From contig NZ_BSSA01000005.1 of NCBI RefSeq assembly GCF_030268885.1, positions 124,001 to 188,000 on the forward strand: DNA of 64,000 nt, given 5' to 3'. Shown one piece after another: positions 57,286-64,000 of this stretch. The notes below the pieces were generated by a model, which was given only the letters and a program-made list of their open reading frames with translations, searched no databases and was not told the origin of the DNA. The position numbers and the translations under genes were made by a program. Each line of letters begins with the position of its first letter. The first letter of the stretch is position 1. Origin of the DNA: Kitasatospora phosalacinea. Lineage in GTDB: Bacteria > Actinomycetota > Actinomycetes > Streptomycetales > Streptomycetaceae.

Positions 57286-58248
57286 ATGCACGCGATCCGG
57301 ATCGAAGCGCACGGCGGCCCCGAGACCATGCGCTGGACCGAACTCCCCGACCCCGTGCCCGGCCCCGGGGAGGTGCTGGTGCGGGTGGGGGCGGCCGGAG
57401 TCAACTACATGGACGTCGGCGTCCGTTCCCGGCCCTGGCACGGCTGGACGCTGCCGCTGGTGCCGGGCGTCGAGGGGGCGGGGTACGTCGTCGCCCTCGG
57501 CGCGGGCGTCACGGGTCCGGTCGTCGGGCAGCGGGTGGCCTGGTTCTACCACCCCGGCAGCTACGCCGAGCTGGTGGCCGTCCCGGCCGACGCGCTGGTC
57601 GAGGTGCCCGACGAGGTGCCGGACGAGGTCGCGGGCGGCCTGCTGATGCAGGGCCTGACCGCCAACCACCTCACCACCGAGACCTACCCCGTCGCCCCCG
57701 GCAGCACCGCCGTCGTGCACGCCGCGGCGGGCGGCGTGGGCCGGCTGCTGACCCAGCTGGTGAAAGCCCGCGGCGGCCGGGTGATCGGCCTGGTCTCCCG
57801 GCCGGAGAAGGCGGCGGTGGCGGCGGAGGCCGGGGCCGACCACGTGCTGGTGCACTCCGGCGCCGGATTCGAGCAGGAGGTCCACGAGCTCACCGGCGGA
57901 CGCGGGGCCGACGTGGTCTACGACGGCGGCGGCGCCGAGACCTTCCGCTCCTCCCAGCTCGCGCTGCGCCCGCACGGCGTGCACGCCTACTACGGCCCGT
58001 TCATGGGCGTCCCGACGCTGCGGCCCACCGACCTGCCCCACAGCATCCTGCTCAGCTACCCGGTCGTGCACCATCACGTCGCCACCCGGGAAGCCCTGGT
58101 GCGGCGCTCCGGCGAGGTGTTCGACCTGGTCCGGCGCGGGCAGCTGGTCCAGCGGGTCACCGGCCGGTACCCGCTCGCCGAGGCCGCCCGCGCGCACGCC
58201 GACCTGGAATCCCGCCGCACCACCGGCAAGCTGGTCCTGCTGCCCTGA
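57286..58248 (+). CDS. Zinc-independent quinone oxidoreductase (MDR family)
   Basis: 320 residues, ATG 57286. Pattern MHAIRIEAHGGPETMRWTELPDPVPGPGEVLVRVGAAGVNYMDV, then VPGVEGAGYVV, LLMQGLTANHLTTETYPVAPGSTAVVHAAAGGVGRLLTQLVKARGGRVIGLVSRPEKA is a QorA-type NADPH:quinone reductase; zinc cysteines are absent. The Tyr in NYMDVGVRSR is typical of the subgroup. It reduces quinones or enones in the cytosol. The TetR gene follows 27 bases later in the same operon, likely autoregulating both. Confidence 0.87.
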   Translation: MHAIRIEAHGGPETMRWTELPDPVPGPGEVLVRVGAAGVNYMDVGVRSRPWHGWTLPLVPGVEGAGYVVALGAGVTGPVVGQRVAWFYHPGSYAELVAVPADALVEVPDEVPDEVAGGLLMQGLTANHLTTETYPVAPGSTAVVHAAAGGVGRLLTQLVKARGGRVIGLVSRPEKAAVAAEAGADHVLVHSGAGFEQEVHELTGGRGADVVYDGGGAETFRSSQLALRPHGVHAYYGPFMGVPTLRPTDLPHSILLSYPVVHHHVATREALVRRSGEVFDLVRRGQLVQRVTGRYPLAEAARAHADLESRRTTGKLVLLP

Positions 58249-58275
58249 CCGACCCGTCACCTCCGGAGGAGAACC

Positions 58276-58893
58276 GTGCCGCTCACCCCCAAGGGCGCCG
58301 CCACCAGGCAGCGCATCGTCGAGGGCGCCGCCGAACAGATCCGCGAGCACGGCGTGTTCGGGGCCCGGCTGGAGGACGTGATGGCCCGCACCGCGACCAG
58401 CAAGAGCCAGCTCTTCCACTACTTCCCCGGCGGGAAGGACGACCTGCTGCTCGCCGTCGCCCGGTACGAGGCGGACCGGGTGATCGAGGACCAGCAACCC
58501 GAACTGGGCGCCCTCACCTCCTGGGGAGCCTGGTGGCAGTGGCGCGACAAGCTCCTCGCCCGCTACCGCGCCCAGGGCGCGAACTGCCCGCTGCACACCG
58601 CACTCGCCCAGCTCGGCCGGGCCACCGACGCGGCCCGGACGGTGACCTGCGAACTGCTCGCCCAGTGGCAGCGCCAACTCGCCGCGGGCATCCGCCACCT
58701 GCAGGCCGACGGCGCGACCGACCCGCGACTGGACGCCGACCGGGAGGCCGCCGCCCTGGTGGCCGGGATCCAGGGCGGCGTGCTGATCCTGATGGCCACC
58801 GGCACCACCACCCACCTGGAGGCCGCCCTGGACAGCGGCCTCGCCCGCCTGCGCGGCCCCGCCGCGGACCGGGCGGGGCTGGCGGGATCTTGA
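58276..58893 (+). CDS. TetR/AcrR family transcriptional regulator
   Basis: 205 residues, GTG 58276 after GGAGGAGAACC. N-terminal HTH: TRQRIVEGAAEQIREHGVFGARLEDVMARTATSKSQLFHYFPGGKDDLLLAV. The C-terminal domain (NCPLHTALAQLGRATDAARTVTCELLAQWQRQLAAGIRHLQADG and GIQGGVLILMATGTTTHLEAALD) is of the AcuR/YxaF-like type, often paired with quinone or unsaturated-compound reductases. Placed 27 bases behind the quinone oxidoreductase, it probably controls its own operon. Confidence 0.86.
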   Translation: MPLTPKGAATRQRIVEGAAEQIREHGVFGARLEDVMARTATSKSQLFHYFPGGKDDLLLAVARYEADRVIEDQQPELGALTSWGAWWQWRDKLLARYRAQGANCPLHTALAQLGRATDAARTVTCELLAQWQRQLAAGIRHLQADGATDPRLDADREAAALVAGIQGGVLILMATGTTTHLEAALDSGLARLRGPAADRAGLAGS

Positions 58894-59032
58894 CGGCCGT
58901 AGGCGCTCACGCCACTCGTGGGGCGGGGGCGCGGGGCGCGAGACTGGAGCCGTCGCCGACCGGGGCCACCGCAACAACGGGCCCGCCGGTCGCCGCAACC
59001 CCCGCACCGCACCGCCGGAAAGAGGCACCACC

Positions 59033-59518
59033 ATGTCCGCCACCGCCACTGCCACCGTCACCAGCGCCGTCCTGAGCGTCCCCGCCGCCGCCCCGGCCGA
59101 GGCCGCCGCCCACTACGCGGCCCGGCTCGCCTTCGAGGCCGACGTCTCCGACGTCCACGCCGACCTGACCTCCGGCGTGCCCGGCATCGTGGTGATCGAC
59201 ACCCGCAGCAAGGCCGCCTGGGACCAGGGGCACATCCCCGGCGCCGTCCACCTCCCCACCGCGCGGATCGCCGAACTCGCGCCGGGGACGATCGACCCGT
59301 CCCTGACCGTGGTCACCTACTGCTGGGGCCCCGGCTGCAACGGCGCCACCCGCGCGGCGCTGGCCTTCGCCCGCCTCGGCTACCGGGTCAAGGAGATGCT
59401 CGGCGGCTTCGAGTACTGGGCCCGCGAGGGCTTCGCGTACGACACCGCCGCGGGCAGCGAGCAGCGCCCGATCGACGACCTGACCGCCCCGCGCTCGGGC
59501 ATCTCCTGCGCCTGCTGA
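59033..59518 (+). CDS. Rhodanese-like sulfurtransferase
   Basis: 161 residues, ATG 59033. A single rhodanese domain: VIDTRSKAAWDQGHIPGAVHLPTARI, then the active loop TYCWGPGCNGATRAALAFARLGYRVKEMLGGFEYWAREGF. The reactive cysteine is Cys102 in CNGATR (C-x-G-x-x-R). A second Cys (97) lies five residues before; the C-terminal CAC may also be redox active. Expected to move sulfane sulfur in the cytosol. Monocistronic; convergent with a LysR gene. Confidence 0.85.
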   Translation: MSATATATVTSAVLSVPAAAPAEAAAHYAARLAFEADVSDVHADLTSGVPGIVVIDTRSKAAWDQGHIPGAVHLPTARIAELAPGTIDPSLTVVTYCWGPGCNGATRAALAFARLGYRVKEMLGGFEYWAREGFAYDTAAGSEQRPIDDLTAPRSGISCAC

Positions 59519-59565
59519 GCCCGAGCCTGCCGCGCCTGCGGAACCCGCCGTCCCCGCACGGGAGT

Positions 59566-60417
59566 TCAGGCGCGGTACGCGGCGGTCGCCGTCTCGACGA
59601 AGGCCCGCACCAGCGGGTCGGAGCCGCCCGCGTTCCAGGCCACCACCACCCGGCTCGGCTCCAGGCCGTCCAGCGGGACCACCGCCAGCCCGGCGGGCAG
59701 CTCGTGCCCGAGCGGTGCCAGGCCGACCGTGCCGTTCCACAGCACCGCCTGCAGGCACTCCTGCACGCCGCGCACCACCGGCCCCTCGCGCTCGACGCCG
59801 CCGTGCCAGTACGCCTGCCAGCGCGGGTCGGTGCCCGGCGGGAACCTGAACCAGCGCCGGTCGGCCAGCTCGTCCAGCCGCAGCCGCTCGCGGCGGGCCA
59901 GCCGGTCGTCCGCGCGCACCACCACCCCCACCGGATCGGCCCGCAGCGTGCGCACCTCCAGGCCGGATCCGTCGAACGGCGCCCGGGTCAGCGCCACGTC
60001 GACCAGCCCGGCGCGCAGCCCGCAGGTCGGGTCGGTCAGGTCGGTCTCCCGCACCCGGACGTCCACGTCCGGGCGGCTGCGGCGGAAGGCGGCCGCCGAC
60101 CGGAGCACGCCCGGGTCGGTGCCGTCGCCCAGGATGCCGACGGTGAGGCCCGCCCGCCCGGCCGCCGCGCCCACCCGCAGTCGGGCCCGCTCGGCGCCCG
60201 CCAGCAGCGCCCGGGCCTCCGCCAGCAGCACCGCGCCCGCCGGGGTCAGCGCGACGCCCGCGGGCGAGCGCACCAGCAGCAGGGCGCCGAGGTCGGCCTC
60301 CAACTGCCGCACCGCCCGGCTCAGCGGCGGCTGGCTGATGTGCAGGCGGCGGGCGGCCCGGCCGAAGTGCCGTTCCTCGGCGACCGCCACGAAGTAGCGC
60401 AGGGTCCGTAGCTCCAC
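59566..60417 (-). CDS. LysR family transcriptional regulator
   Basis: 283 residues with GTG 60417. Standard N-terminus: MELRTLRYFVAVAEERHFGRAARRLHISQPPLSRAVRQLEADLGALLLVRSPAGVALTPAG. The effector domain (LTVGILGDGTDPGVLRSAAAFRRSRPDVDVRVRETDLTDP) is typical. It is divergent from a DoxX-like membrane protein gene 128 bases away, its likely target. Inducer unknown. Confidence 0.88.
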   Translation of the reverse strand: MELRTLRYFVAVAEERHFGRAARRLHISQPPLSRAVRQLEADLGALLLVRSPAGVALTPAGAVLLAEARALLAGAERARLRVGAAAGRAGLTVGILGDGTDPGVLRSAAAFRRSRPDVDVRVRETDLTDPTCGLRAGLVDVALTRAPFDGSGLEVRTLRADPVGVVVRADDRLARRERLRLDELADRRWFRFPPGTDPRWQAYWHGGVEREGPVVRGVQECLQAVLWNGTVGLAPLGHELPAGLAVVPLDGLEPSRVVVAWNAGGSDPLVRAFVETATAAYRA

Positions 60418-60545
60418 GCTGCGACGATACCCAGCCGGTATCGGCCGCACGGAACCGGTCTTGGACAGCCGCCCGGCCCCGGCGGTGGACTCGTCGGTGG
60501 CGCCACCGGCGCCCACGCCCACGCACCGACGGGAAGCACGCAGCC

Positions 60546-60896
60546 ATGAGCACCGCCCACTGGATCCTCGCCGTCCCGCTCGCCCTCTTCTACCTCTACG
60601 CGGGCGCCCTCAAGGTGCTCCGCAGCCCCGACCGGCTCCGCCCGATGATGGCCTGGGTGGACCGCGTCCCGCTCCCCGCCCTCCGCACCCTGGGCGTCCT
60701 CGAACTCCTCGGCGCGCTCGGCCTCCTGGTGCCCGACGCCCTCGCCCCCTGGCCCGCCCCCGCCGCGGCGGCCGGCCTGGTCCTCCTCCAGCTCGGCGCG
60801 ATCCCGGTCCACCTGACCGGCGGCGACCGCCGCATCGGCCTCAACCTCGCCCTCCTCGTGGCCGCCGCCGCGGCCCTGTGGCTGTCCGTCGCCTGA
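60546..60896 (+). CDS. DoxX-like small membrane protein
   Basis: 116 residues with four membrane helices: WILAVPLALFYLYAGALKVLRSPD, LPALRTLGVLELLGALGLLVP, PAAAAGLVLLQLGAIPVHLTGGD and LNLALLVAAAAALWLSVA. The glutamate in LGVLELLGA and the first-helix Gly-Ala-Lys match the DoxX-like (DUF4267-type) family. Associated with thiol/oxidative stress in other actinobacteria. Divergent LysR gene likely regulates it. Confidence 0.82.
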   Translation: MSTAHWILAVPLALFYLYAGALKVLRSPDRLRPMMAWVDRVPLPALRTLGVLELLGALGLLVPDALAPWPAPAAAAGLVLLQLGAIPVHLTGGDRRIGLNLALLVAAAAALWLSVA

Positions 60897-61025
60897 CCGG
60901 GGACGGTGCCCCCCGCACCTGTTCCGGCCCCGCCCACGATCCGCGGAACGCGCCGTCGTACCGTTCAGGGGTCCACCGTCGAGGACGCGCCCGCGCGCAC
61001 CCTGCACCCGAAGGACCCCACCTCC

Positions 61026-61943
61026 GTGAACGAGCCCCGCCCGCACGCCCTGTTCTCCTTCGGCACCCTGCTGGACGAACGCGTCCAGCAGGCCCTCTTC
61101 GGACAGGCCGTTCCCCGGACGCCGGACGCGCTCGCCGGACACGCGACCCGCTCCCTCCGGATCACCGACCCCGAGGTGGTCGCCACCAGCGGCCTCGACG
61201 TCCACCTCACGCTGGAGCGCCGGATCGGCGCCGAGGTCCGGGGCGCCGTCCTGCACCTCACCGACGCCGACCTGGCCGCCGCCGACGCCTACGAGGTCGA
61301 CGACTACGTCCGCCGCCGGGTGCGACTCTCCTCGGGCGCGAGCGCCTGGGCCTACCTCGACGCGCGACCGCTGCGCCCCGCCTCCCGCATCGTGATCGTC
61401 GGCGACAGCATCGCCTACGGCCGCTGCGACCCGCGGGGCGGCTGGGCGGCCCGCCTGGCCGCCGGACACATCGCCCGCAACGAGACCGACCACCGGGTCT
61501 TCAACCTCGCCGTTCCCGGCGCCACCCTCGCCGAGGTCGCCGAGCAGACCCCCGCCCTGCTGCCGGCCCGCCTCCCCGACACCCTCGTGGTCGCGGCGGG
61601 CATCAACGACGCGGCCGCGGTCGGCGACGGACCGGCCCGGTGGGAGGAGAGCCTGGACGCCCTGGCGGCGACGGCCCGGGCCCACGGCGCGCGGCTGGTC
61701 GTCGTCGGGCCCCTCTGGCTCGACGAGGAACGCGCCCCCCGCTACGACGGCCTGTCCTTCACCCGCGCACGCGCTTCGGCCCTCCGCGAGGGCCTGCGCG
61801 CCTGGACCACCGCGCACCACGTCGACCACCTCGACCTGTGGGAACCGCTGCGCGACCGCCCCGACCTCCTCGCCGACGGCCTGCACCCCACGCCCGAGGG
61901 GCACGACCTGCTCCACCGTCACCTCGTGGACGTCGCCGGGTGA
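61026..61943 (+). CDS. Gamma-glutamylcyclotransferase-like domain fused to an SGNH esterase
   Basis: GTG 61026, 305 residues. Residues 1-118 have the GGCT/AIG2 fold: LFSFGTLLDERVQQALFGQAVP (substrate loop FSFGTL) and the catalytic-type DAYEVDDYVRRRVRL (Glu90). Residues 120-305 form an SGNH/GDSL hydrolase: IVIVGDSIAYGRCDPRGGWAARLA (Ser128 block I), AVPGATLAEVAEQ (block II), VVAAGINDAAAV (block III) and DGLHPTPEGHDLLHRHLV (block V, Asp and His). The two-domain fusion joins glutamyl/amine chemistry with an esterase. Substrate unknown. No signal peptide, so the protein is cytosolic. Confidence 0.83.
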   Translation: MNEPRPHALFSFGTLLDERVQQALFGQAVPRTPDALAGHATRSLRITDPEVVATSGLDVHLTLERRIGAEVRGAVLHLTDADLAAADAYEVDDYVRRRVRLSSGASAWAYLDARPLRPASRIVIVGDSIAYGRCDPRGGWAARLAAGHIARNETDHRVFNLAVPGATLAEVAEQTPALLPARLPDTLVVAAGINDAAAVGDGPARWEESLDALAATARAHGARLVVVGPLWLDEERAPRYDGLSFTRARASALREGLRAWTTAHHVDHLDLWEPLRDRPDLLADGLHPTPEGHDLLHRHLVDVAG

Positions 61944-62030
61944 GTGCCCCGGTGCCGCCCGGACCCCGCGCGGCCCGGGCGGCCCGGGCGGCACGTCGGA
62001 CGCGGTCGGCGGGACCGTGGAGCGGAGCCG

Positions 62031-62067
62031 TAAATCGTTTGGACGGGGGAGCGGGGGTTGGTACTGT
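62031..62067 (+). promoter_or_regulatory. WhiB7/WblC-type promoter of the leader-controlled operon
   Basis: TTGGAC (62039-62044) and TACTGT (62062-62067) are 17 bases apart, a strong vegetative promoter. The AT-rich pentamer TAAAT (62031-62035) ends three bases before the -35 box, in DNA that is otherwise nearly all G and C. This spacing is the signature of promoters activated by WhiB7 (WblC in Streptomyces), whose AT-hook contacts such a box. Transcription would start near 62074. Confidence 0.6.
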
Positions 62068-62107
62068 TCGGATCGCCGTGAACGGAAGCGAGGAGGTGAG
62101 TTCCCCC

Positions 62108-62155
62108 ATGAGAGCTGGATCGAGGCGGGTGCTCCCCCCTTCCCCCACGGTGTAA
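62108..62155 (+). CDS. Leader peptide MRAGSRRVLPPSPTV (15 codons)
   Basis: ATG 62108 is preceded by AGGAGGTGAG at seven bases, the best ribosome site in the region. The peptide ends with TAA at 62153. It carries Arg-Arg and a proline-rich LPPSP, which can slow ribosomes. Its codons 7-10 form the left arm of the 12-pair stem described next, so a stalled ribosome here would melt that stem. A GTG at 62078 in the same frame is an alternative start with a weaker signal. The short size and the position argue for a cis-acting regulatory peptide. Confidence 0.65.
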   Translation: MRAGSRRVLPPSPTV

Positions 62156-62187
62156 CGACTGACACAGGTGTCGTCGGGAGCGCCCGC
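62125..62187 (+). promoter_or_regulatory. Leader RNA attenuator stem
   Basis: GCGGGTGCTCCC (62125-62136) pairs with GGGAGCGCCCGC (62176-62187) over 12 positions, one a G-U pair; the left arm is inside the leader peptide frame and the peptide stop is in the loop. Inside the loop GACAC/GTGTC (62161-62172) forms a smaller hairpin. Behind the stem, GCGT-GAGA-ACGC has a GNRA-type loop. The start region of the acetyltransferase contains CTCCTGAGAGG, able to pair CCT with AGG of its ribosome site. Order and overlap fit translational or transcriptional attenuation. Confidence 0.6.
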
Positions 62188-62222
62188 GTGAGAACGCAAG
62201 CACTCCTGAGAGGCGAGAGCCG

Positions 62223-62981
62223 ATGAACGACACCGTGCAGATCATCCGGGTCGACGAGACCCAGTGGCAGGCCCTGTCCGACGACGTGGTCGTCGGCGAG
62301 GCGGACCTGTCCCGGCGCCCCGACGGGCGCCGCTTCGTGAGCATCGACGTGTGGGACGACGCGGCCTTCGCGCCGCTGGCCACCGCGATGCTCGCCGCCC
62401 TGCCCGCGCCCCTGCACACCCTGGTCGCGGGGGAGGACACCGAGTCGGCCGCCCGCTGGGGCCGGGCCGGGTTCGTCGCCGAACGGCGGGAGTGGGAGTA
62501 CGTCCTGCCCACCGCCGTGGCGGACCCCCGCCCCGCCCCCGGGGTCACCGTGCTGCCCGCCGGAACGGCCGACGAGGCCGAACTCCGGCTGCTGGACCGG
62601 GAGATCCGGGCCGAGGTCGAGGCCGCCTCCGGCTGGCACACCATGCCCGCGGAGGTTCGACCCGGCCCACCGGGGGACACTCTGATCGACCCGTCCCTGT
62701 ACGCCGTCGCCGTCCACGAGGGCCGGTACGCGGGCCTGATCCGCGTGGTCCGCGCCCGGGGCCGAGGCCCCGCCCGGATCGGCCTGCTCGCGGTCCGCGC
62801 CGCCCACCAGCGGCACGGCCTCGGCCGCTCCCTGCTCGCCCACGCCCTGCACGCCCTGCACGAAACCGGCACCACCTCGGCCCGGGCCGAGGTCGACTGG
62901 TCCCGCACCGCCGCCACCACCCTCCTGGAGGACTTCGGCGCCGAACGGACCGGCCACCTCCTGCACCTGGTCCACCCCTGA
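62223..62981 (+). CDS. GNAT acetyltransferase in the leader-controlled operon
   Basis: 252 residues; ribosome site GAGAGGCGAGAG, ATG 62223. Two GNAT-like halves: an N-terminal one ending [21 protein letters not shown], and a catalytic C-terminal one with [21 protein letters not shown] and the CoA loop [31 protein letters not shown], followed by [25 protein letters not shown]. The first half may be a degenerate GNAT domain. Substrate unknown; the leader and the downstream IF-1 paralogue suggest a role in protecting or adjusting translation. The IF-1 gene follows after 50 bases. Confidence 0.82.
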   Translation: MNDTVQIIRVDETQWQALSDDVVVGEADLSRRPDGRRFVSIDVWDDAAFAPLATAMLAALPAPLHTLVAGEDTESAARWGRAGFVAERREWEYVLPTAVADPRPAPGVTVLPAGTADEAELRLLDREIRAEVEAASGWHTMPAEVRPGPPGDTLIDPSLYAVAVHEGRYAGLIRVVRARGRGPARIGLLAVRAAHQRHGLGRSLLAHALHALHETGTTSARAEVDWSRTAATTLLEDFGAERTGHLLHLVHP

Positions 62982-63031
62982 CGGACACTCCTGCCAGACA
63001 CCCAGTTTCCCCACCAGAGAATCGAGACCCC

Positions 63032-63256
63032 TTGCCGCGCGTATCGAAGGGCCTGGAACTCGAGGGCACCGTCCTCGAGTGCCTGCGCAACGCCACCTTC
63101 AAGGTGGAACTGCAGAACGGCCACCACGTACTGGCCCACATCAGCGGAAAGATCCGCAAGAACTACATCAAGATCCTCCCGTTCGACCGCGTCCTGGTCG
63201 AACTCAGCCCGTACGACCTGACCAGGGGCCGCATCATGTACCGCTACCGCAACTGA
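63032..63256 (+). CDS. infA: Translation initiation factor IF-1 paralogue (TTG start)
   Basis: 74 residues from TTG 63032: [18 protein letters not shown] then [56 protein letters not shown], an S1-type OB fold that covers the whole IF-1 family. The housekeeping IF-1 of actinobacteria starts MAKKQGAIEIEGTVIE and lies in the ribosomal alpha-operon; this copy starts [11 protein letters not shown] and is outside that context, so it is a second type. TTG is the only in-frame start before the domain. It ends in a strong hairpin at 63276 and shares the operon with the GNAT gene. Confidence 0.87.
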   Translation: MPRVSKGLELEGTVLECLRNATFKVELQNGHHVLAHISGKIRKNYIKILPFDRVLVELSPYDLTRGRIMYRYRN

Positions 63257-63275
63257 CCCGTCCCCGCGTCCGCCC

Positions 63276-63306
63276 GCCCCGCCGCCGCGCCCGTCGGCGG
63301 CGGGGC
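63276..63306 (+). terminator. Hairpin terminator after the IF-1 paralogue
   Basis: GCCCCGCCGCCG (63276-63287) and CGGCGGCGGGGC (63295-63306) pair perfectly over 12 bases around CGCCCGT. It isolates the GNAT/IF-1 operon from bioF, whose own promoter must lie in 63307-63380. Confidence 0.7.
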
Positions 63307-63380
63307 CGCGGGTGTGGGACGCCGCACATCGGGGCGGCGCGCGTTGCCCCGGTCGTGCGGCGGGTGACAGAGTGCCGGGC

Positions 63381-64000
63381 ATGGTGGCACAGGCGCACGC
63401 ACGGGCGCAGGTCGGGGAAGCGGGCGCGGGTCCGGAGCGGGTGTTCGACTGGCTGGACGAGGCCGCGGCCGTCCGCGAGGAGGCCGGGCTGACCAGGCGG
63501 CTGCGCAGCCGTCCGGCCGACGACCCGGTGCTCGACCTGGCCTCCAACGACTACCTCGGACTGACCCGCCACCCGGCCGTCACCGCGGCCGCCGCCGAGG
63601 CGGCCGTCCGCTGGGGCGGCGGCGCGACCGGCTCCCGGCTGGTCACCGGCACCACCGAGGCGCACACCGCGCTGGAGCGCGAACTCGCCGAGTTCTGCGG
63701 CTACCAGGCAGCCCTGGTGTTCTCCTCCGGCTACACCGCCAACCTCGCCGTCCTGACCGCGCTCGCCGGGCCGGACACCCTGATCGTCTCCGACGCCCAC
63801 AACCACGCCTCGCTGATCGACGGCTGCCGCCTCGCCCGGGGCCGGGTCGCCCGCGCCGCGCACGCCGACCCCGCCGCGGTGCGCGAGGCCCTCGCCGCCC
63901 GCGCCGAACCCCGCGCCCTGGTGGTCACCGACTCGGTGTTCTCGGTCGACGGCAACGCCGCCCCGCTCGCCGCCCACCTCGCCGCCGCCCGCGCGCACGG
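63381..64000 (+). CDS. bioF: 8-amino-7-oxononanoate synthase, 5' part
   Basis: ATG 63381; the frame is still open at the window end (206 codons seen of about 380-390 expected). VFDWLDEAAAVREEAGLTRRLRSRP, then LDLASNDYLGLTRHPAV, GGGATGSRLVTGTTEAHTALERELAEFCG, ALVFSSGYTANLAVLTALAGP, VSDAHNHASLIDGCRLARG and the SVFSVDGNAAPL strand follow BioF/alpha-oxoamine synthases; the PLP lysine is beyond the edge. It condenses pimeloyl-thioester with alanine to make biotin precursor. Further bio genes probably lie to the right. A closely related KBL or serine palmitoyl enzyme is unlikely given the HNHASLIDG signature. Confidence 0.88.
   Translation, partial: MVAQAHARAQVGEAGAGPERVFDWLDEAAAVREEAGLTRRLRSRPADDPVLDLASNDYLGLTRHPAVTAAAAEAAVRWGGGATGSRLVTGTTEAHTALERELAEFCGYQAALVFSSGYTANLAVLTALAGPDTLIVSDAHNHASLIDGCRLARGRVARAAHADPAAVREALAARAEPRALVVTDSVFSVDGNAAPLAAHLAAARAH

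Noticed and set aside
1-64000. tRNA, rRNA, prophage, integrase or attachment sites
   Set aside because: Reading both strands gave no tRNA-like cloverleaf, no rRNA segment, and no integrase, capsid or conjugation genes.

Overview
The window is very GC-rich actinobacterial DNA. Third codon positions are almost always G or C, GTG starts are common, and several promoters look leaderless. Gene content points to Streptomycetaceae (Streptomyces or Kitasatospora): a mycothiol-dependent isomerase, F420-dependent oxidoreductases, LAXTG-type sorting signals, XRE/MmyB-type regulators, secreted hydrolases with ricin or discoidin modules, and a DasR-like site. It looks like an ordinary chromosomal arm or near-core region. 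I see no phage, conjugative element, intact insertion sequence, CRISPR array, rRNA or tRNA.

Layout. 1-8,200: tail of a membrane protein, a GH87 alpha-1,3-glucanase with two near-identical discoidin domains, small hypothetical genes, a carboxymuconolactone decarboxylase behind a MerR-type promoter, and a zinc-type alcohol dehydrogenase. 8,300-17,500: regulator/enzyme pairs (TetR/ADH, MarR/FMN reductase, XRE/SDR), relatives of chloramphenicol phosphotransferase and streptomycin 6-kinase, and a Ski2-like helicase. 17,600-25,300: a stand-alone KAS III enzyme and mostly hypothetical genes. 25,500-28,800: a reductive pyrimidine (hydantoin) degradation operon. 28,800-33,500: VanZ-like protein, NmrA-like SDR with divergent MarR, F420 oxidoreductase and IclR. 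33,575-37,658: a complete gentisate operon. 37,660-46,700: transporters, a cell-wall-anchored protein, macro-domain protein, methyltransferase, VanZ and VOC proteins. 46,739-50,397: a GH18 chitinase and GH55 glucanase operon with a DasR-type site upstream. 50,745-61,943: a fused F420 nitroreductase-hemerythrin, several regulators and enzymes, and a cyclotransferase-SGNH fusion. 62,031-63,306: a leader-controlled GNAT and IF-1 paralogue operon. The window ends inside bioF.

How the genes work together. Four groups make biochemical sense. First, the 3-hydroxybenzoate to gentisate to central metabolism route: monooxygenase, ring-cleaving dioxygenase, mycothiol isomerase and fumarylpyruvate hydrolase, next to a divergent IclR regulator. 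Second, hydantoinase plus beta-ureidopropionase plus an F420-type oxidoreductase. Third, GH87, GH55 and GH18 enzymes, which together cover alpha-1,3-glucan, beta-1,3-glucan and chitin, the main fungal wall polymers.

Fourth, and the most interesting locus, is 62,031-63,306. A promoter with an AT-rich box just upstream of the -35 element is followed by a 15-codon leader peptide. Its 3' half forms one arm of a long stem, and behind it lie an acetyltransferase and a second-type IF-1. This is the architecture expected of an operon induced by ribosome stress.
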